Below, one piece after another: positions 60,231-64,000 of a stretch of DNA of 64,000 nt. Made by a program: the position numbers and the translations under genes. The notes below the pieces were generated by a model. It was not told the origin of the DNA. It searched no databases and saw only the letters and a program-made list of their open reading frames with translations. How positions within the stretch are numbered: the stretch's first letter is position 1; every line of letters begins with the position of its first letter. Source of the stretch: Ochotona curzoniae (lineage: Eukaryota; Chordata; Mammalia; Lagomorpha; Ochotonidae); NCBI RefSeq assembly GCF_017591425.1, contig NW_024467120.1, positions 9,300,001-9,364,000 of the forward strand, in the 5' to 3' direction.

Positions 60231-60540
60231 ATGAACTTTCTAAAAGGCCCCTTGTATGATATTCACTTTGTTAAAAAAAAAAGCAGCTTTGGAATGTTTT
60301 TGCATTGGAAATCAATATTAAAATGCCTTCCCGGCACTTCTGACTTCACTTCAGTCTAACCTTTCTTTATAGAATGCTAAAATACTTACTTTTTCTGTCT
60401 TTCATGTATGCTATCCAAGTAAGAATAATTCATTTCTTTAAATCCTATGCAAACTATTGTAATTTTATTGTCTTTGGACTTACTGGGTGTTGTGTTTTTT
60501 GTTAATGTGTTTAGTGTACTGATACAGCATTAATATGTAT

Positions 60541-60770
60541 TTTTTTTTTAATTTATTGTTGCTTACATTATATTATGTAGTACAGTTTTATAGGCGTTGG
60601 GGATCCCCCCCACCCCTCCCATACCCCTCCCCCCATGGTGGATTCCTCCACCTTGTTGCATAACCATATTTCAAGTTCAGTTGAGATTCATTGCTTAATA
60701 TGCCCTGTCTGATTAAGGCATTGGAAATTTCTACCATCCCTTTGCTAATGGTGTAATTGTATGTTTGTAG
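60541..60770 (-). repeat. Lagomorph L1 3' end, minus strand
   Basis: T10, AATTTATTGTTGC (reverse of the AATAAATT signal), TGTAGTACAGTTTTATAGGC, a C-rich CCCCCACCCCTCCC block and CCATGGTGGATTCCTCCACC, then ATTGCTTAATATGCCCTGTC. It shares the C-rich and CCATGGTGG blocks with 11119-11260. It is a 5'-truncated insertion of about 230 bp. Confidence 0.88.
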
Positions 60771-60862
60771 CAAAATTCATTATTGTGCTCAATTAGAAAA
60801 AGCAGTTTCCATTTTGACCTAAAAGTCTCAGATCATCTGTTTTTCTGTATTTTTAACATTCC

Positions 60863-61160
60863 TTTTTATTTACGTTTGAAGCAGAGTGAGTGGGGGAGAG
60901 GTAAACGCGCAACAGGGAAACAGAGCATTGGGCCATCTGCTGATGTCTCAGGAATGTTCTAGCAGTAGCCAGTCCTGGGCCAGCCTCCAGCCAAGGAGTT
61001 TAAGGCTCAATCTGGATGCCTCTCAGAGGTGTCAGGGATGCAACTGCTTCAACTATCCCTGCTGCCTTCCCAGGTCTGTGTCAGTAAAAACCTGGAGTCA
61101 GGAGCCAGAACTGGGAATCCAGTCTAGTTACTCAGAATGTTGGACACCGTTGCTTTACCA
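60863..61160 (-). repeat. Old CSINE, minus strand
   Basis: TTATTTACGTTTGAAGC (reverse tail), then GGGGGAGAGGTAAACG, ATTGGGCCATCTGCTG, CTTCCCAGGTCTGTG, GAGTCAGGAGCCAGAACTGG and GTTGGACACCGTTGC near the head. Confidence 0.8.
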
Positions 61161-61996
61161 GACGTCTTCATTGACAACTGAAGTTGTGGAACAAATACCC
61201 ACCAATTATTTCTTCTTATTGTTTGTGATTGGATTTCCTTGGCCTTTTCTAGACCATATTCTTTTATAAACTCGATTGTCATTCTGAGAACTATTTTCAA
61301 TAGAATGTCTCTTCATAACCAGATTTTAAAGAGAGAAGCAATTTGAGAAATAATAAAATCTGAAAGGCTTATTTTATAGGATCTGAAACTAACAGCCAAC
61401 ATGATGAGTGGTTTAGTGGCACAGCCTGGGTTAGAAAGAATGTTCTGATTTTTAGAATAGTGCATATATTTACTGTTTGATAATCATGTATGGAAAATAC
61501 CTTAAAGATGTGAACTTTGGGTTAACTGAATTGTTCACGTGAATTCCTAGTGCTACCTGTGAAATAGGCACTGACACTTGGTGTCTTGCTTCTTTCTTCA
61601 CTCTAATTAATCAAACAATGAGAAACTCTGCATGTAGTGAGAAAAGGAAACTGAGCATCATGTCAGGGTGCTTTCCCCAGAGTGGCTGTTCCGTCAGGAT
61701 GTGAACAAGGATGCTGCAGCCAAAGGACTCTCCACTCAACTGTGGGCCGGAAAGCTGCTAGTGGCCAGTGCTGGCCTCCTGTGATAGGGTGATAGCCCGC
61801 TATTTTTATGCTTCTAAGTCACTTGCCTTCTTCCTTAAAGAACTAATAGGCTTTTTTTTTTTTTTGAATGTATGTTCATTTTACGCACGCACCCTGTCAT
61901 GAATTGCCCTGGCTTTGGGAAGTTACATCAAGGTCTTTTTAGTCTATAGGGTTTTCATTGTTACAAGGAGCAATGCCCCTCCCACCTTTTCCCTAT
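61161..61996. other. Unique DNA, nothing recognised
   Basis: No gene and no named repeat; T15 at 61851-61865 is a simple homopolymer. Confidence 0.5.
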
Positions 61997-62321
61997 GCTG
62001 CTGCTTCTTCTTCTTTTTTTTAAAAAGATTTATTTATTGGAAAGGCAGATATACAGAGAGGAGGAGAGACAGAGAGGAAGATCTTCCGTCTAATGATTCA
62101 CTCCCCAAGTGAATGCAACGGCCGATGGATCCAGGAACTTCTTCCGGGCCTCCCACACAGGTGCAGGGTCCCAAAGCTTTGGGCCATCCTTGACTGCTTT
62201 CCCAGGCCACAAGCAGGGAGCTGGATGGGAAGTGGAGCTGCTGGGATTAGAACCGGCACCTATATGGGATCCTGGCGTGCTCAAGGTGAGGCCTTAGCCG
62301 CTAGCCCACGCCGCTGGGCCC
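61997..62321 (-). repeat. Young CSINE, minus strand, tail expanded to CTT units
   Basis: TTTAAAAAGATTTATTTATTGG, GAGAGGAAGATCTTCCGTC, AGCAGGGAGCTGGATGGG and TAGAACCGGCACC, with a complete head at TTAGCCGCTAGCCCACGCCG and TGGGCCC. The octamer TTCCCTAT flanks it (61989-61996 and 62322-62329). The A tail carries a GCTGCTGCTTCTTCTTC segment, read on the plus strand. Confidence 0.95.
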
Positions 62322-63744
62322 TTCCCTATCCTTCTTGTCGGACACCGTTGTGTTCTGTCACAAGCATTGTCACTGAATATAGGTTCATTCGTTTGGCAGG
62401 AGGTAATTGTGACCCACGCAAAGTTTCAACAGCATTGTACATGGGTGTGCAACACGTTTTAAGATAATCTCTCTCTCTCTCTTTTTCTTGCTTTTTAATA
62501 TCATTTGGACAACATGCTAAACAAATGCTATGTGATTTTAAGGCTATTCATATCATTAGGGCAATCTTCTTTTTTCTTTATATAGAGGAATTGTAGCTTT
62601 ACTCAAGTATTTTCTACTTGCCTACATTATGGAGGACAACAACATATTTTAATCAATGAAAGAATAATACAGGGGCCTCATAGCTATTTCTGTATGTAAA
62701 ATTGTGGTTCAAGATTTCACAGAATTACTGAACATGTATTAGCTATTAGCTCATTAAGGGATATAATAATATGTAAGGAATACATAAAGATATTTCATAA
62801 AATACACAAAGAATCTTCTGGTGATTTTTTTTTTCTGTATTAGACAATAGGTATTTGAAGGGGCTAAATTTCTATTCACATATTCTTACTGATAACTTCT
62901 AAAATCATAACAAGACCAACACTTTTCTGTTTTCTTAATTGCTCATGCTTTCTAGTTCTTCATGTAATCCCAAAGTCCAGGGTCCTGTATGTGCTTACCT
63001 ATCTTCAGTCCAAAATTGTTTTGGCATTAATAGCATGAAGGTCCTGTAGAGACCATCCTCCCATCTATTGTCTGCCTGCCATTTCTGTCGATCTTTCAAA
63101 GATAAATGTTTCCAAACCATTTTCTGAATGATTTTTACTACTTTAAAGAAGTAACTCATCTTCCTCTGCCCTCTGACTTTCCTGGCATGATCCCCAGTTA
63201 GGACTTTGTCACTCACTTGCCTTGTTTTCATGGTAAGGATGCTGACAACCATCTGTTAAGATTTCAGTATCTAAACAGAATCTTAGACAATGATTTTTAT
63301 GCCTTGGATGCAAACTCTAGCATCTAATACATAGTGTTACAAATGTGCATTCAATAAATGTTTGCTGAATAAATATGGATAAGAAAGTAAATTTATTCTC
63401 CTTTGCAGCAGAGTGCAATAGAACGAGGAACAAGGAATAGAATTATAAAGGTAAATTTGGATTCAAAGAAAAATGTCACTATTCCAACTTTGAGTTTGCC
63501 TTAACTTGAACTATTTGAGAGGTAGTAATTTGAAAGTTGTTTCAAACCTTAAGGATTACTTTTAGGGAAAAACAGAGACAATGTGCCTTACTAACTGCTT
63601 GACTCCTTTCTGTTGGATGGATAGTTCTGTCTTTATGATACAATAACTCACTATCACTGCAAGAAGGGTTTTATATATGTAAGCCACTTAAAGGGGGTCA
63701 AAATGTGTGAACATTGCTCATATGAGTAAAGGAAATGTAACTTT
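62322..63744. other. Unique DNA, no gene recognised
   Basis: An MIR/L2 tail lies at 63300-63380. A minus-strand 85-codon frame at 62995-63252 is hydrophilic (Met/Lys/Arg/Gln-rich) but shows no family resemblance. Confidence 0.45.
63300..63380 (+). repeat. MIR/L2 3' tail
   Basis: ACATAGTGTTACAAATGTGC, then ATTCAATAAATGTTTGCTG and AATAAATATGG, match the MIR/L2 end (CATAGTAGGTGCTCAATAAATGTTTGTTGAATGAATG) in order. Confidence 0.75.
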
Positions 63745-64000
63745 GGGGGATTGCACTGTTGTGTAGTAGGTTAAGCAGGTTGTCATTTGAGACCCTGACA
63801 TTTTGTATCAGAGTGACAGTTCAAATGATATCTGCTCTACTTCTCATCCAGTTCCTTGTTAATGAACCTAGGAAAGTTACAGATGCCTTATCACCCAGAC
63901 CCAGCCACCTCCTGGTTCTGCCTGAGCCAGCCTGGCTGTCACAGCCATTTGGAAAATCAATCTGCTAATGGAAGATCACTCTCTCTTTCTCTCGCTCTCA
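63745..64000 (+). repeat. Old CSINE, plus strand, cut by the window end
   Basis: Head-like GGGGGATTGCACTGTTGTG, GTGTAGTAGGTTAAGC, GTGACAGTTCAAATGATATC (B-box region), GTTAATGAACCTAGG and AATCAATCTGCTAATGG, ending in the CT-rich stretch at the last base. The tail lies beyond the window. Confidence 0.85.

Noticed and set aside
59922..60359. 145-codon plus-strand open frame
   Set aside because: It runs through an antisense CSINE. No domain, and the composition follows the repeat.
1..64000. CRISPR array, bacterial operon or prophage
   Set aside because: No regularly spaced direct repeats, Shine-Dalgarno-led genes or phage-like gene clusters. The sequence is clearly mammalian.

Overview
The window looks like mammalian nuclear DNA from a lagomorph. 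It is AT-rich, has no operon-like gene packing and no long open frame with recognisable protein content. It is scattered with about 22 copies of the tRNA-derived C-repeat SINE (CSINE) typical of rabbits, hares and pikas, plus ends of the lagomorph type of L1. The youngest SINE copies (38745-39079, 24222-24538, 61997-62321) carry a head and body variant that I associate with pikas (Ochotona) more than with rabbit. Lagomorph is a firm call; pika is an inference.

I find no confident protein-coding gene. The window reads as intergenic or deep intronic sequence. Nearly all open frames of 60-170 codons are chance frames, microsatellite translations or frames running through SINEs.

Layout. 1-9.3 kb: mostly unique AT-rich DNA with three SINEs, a 37-bp alternating purine-pyrimidine tract and a retrocopy-like segment (6677-7570). 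9.3-15.6 kb: a transposon-dense block with an old L1 on the minus strand, two lagomorph L1 3' ends abutting it, a second old L1 on the plus strand with reverse-transcriptase remnants, and a MaLR-type solo LTR. 16-24.9 kb: mixed unique DNA with a long TG tract, a minus-strand polyadenylated retrocopy-like tract (18561-18880), four SINEs and one short candidate coding exon (minus, 22667-22770). 24.9-33.7 kb: about 8.8 kb with almost no recognisable repeats. 33.7-46 kb: SINEs and a scrambled L1 mosaic (35125-36240) whose pieces alternate in orientation and include a roughly 120-bp tandem duplication. 46-56 kb: largely repeat-poor sequence that could hold regulatory elements, with one clear MIR. 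At 55.8-56.1 kb there is a pair of possible exons with good splice signals that stay in frame across a short intron. 57-64 kb: SINEs, a lagomorph L1 3' end, MIR/L2 tails and a compound TC/AC microsatellite.

There are no genes acting together here. What can be read is the insertion history: old L1, MIR/L2 and MaLR first, then several generations of CSINE and lagomorph L1. Family names come from my memory of consensus sequences; no alignment or database search was run.
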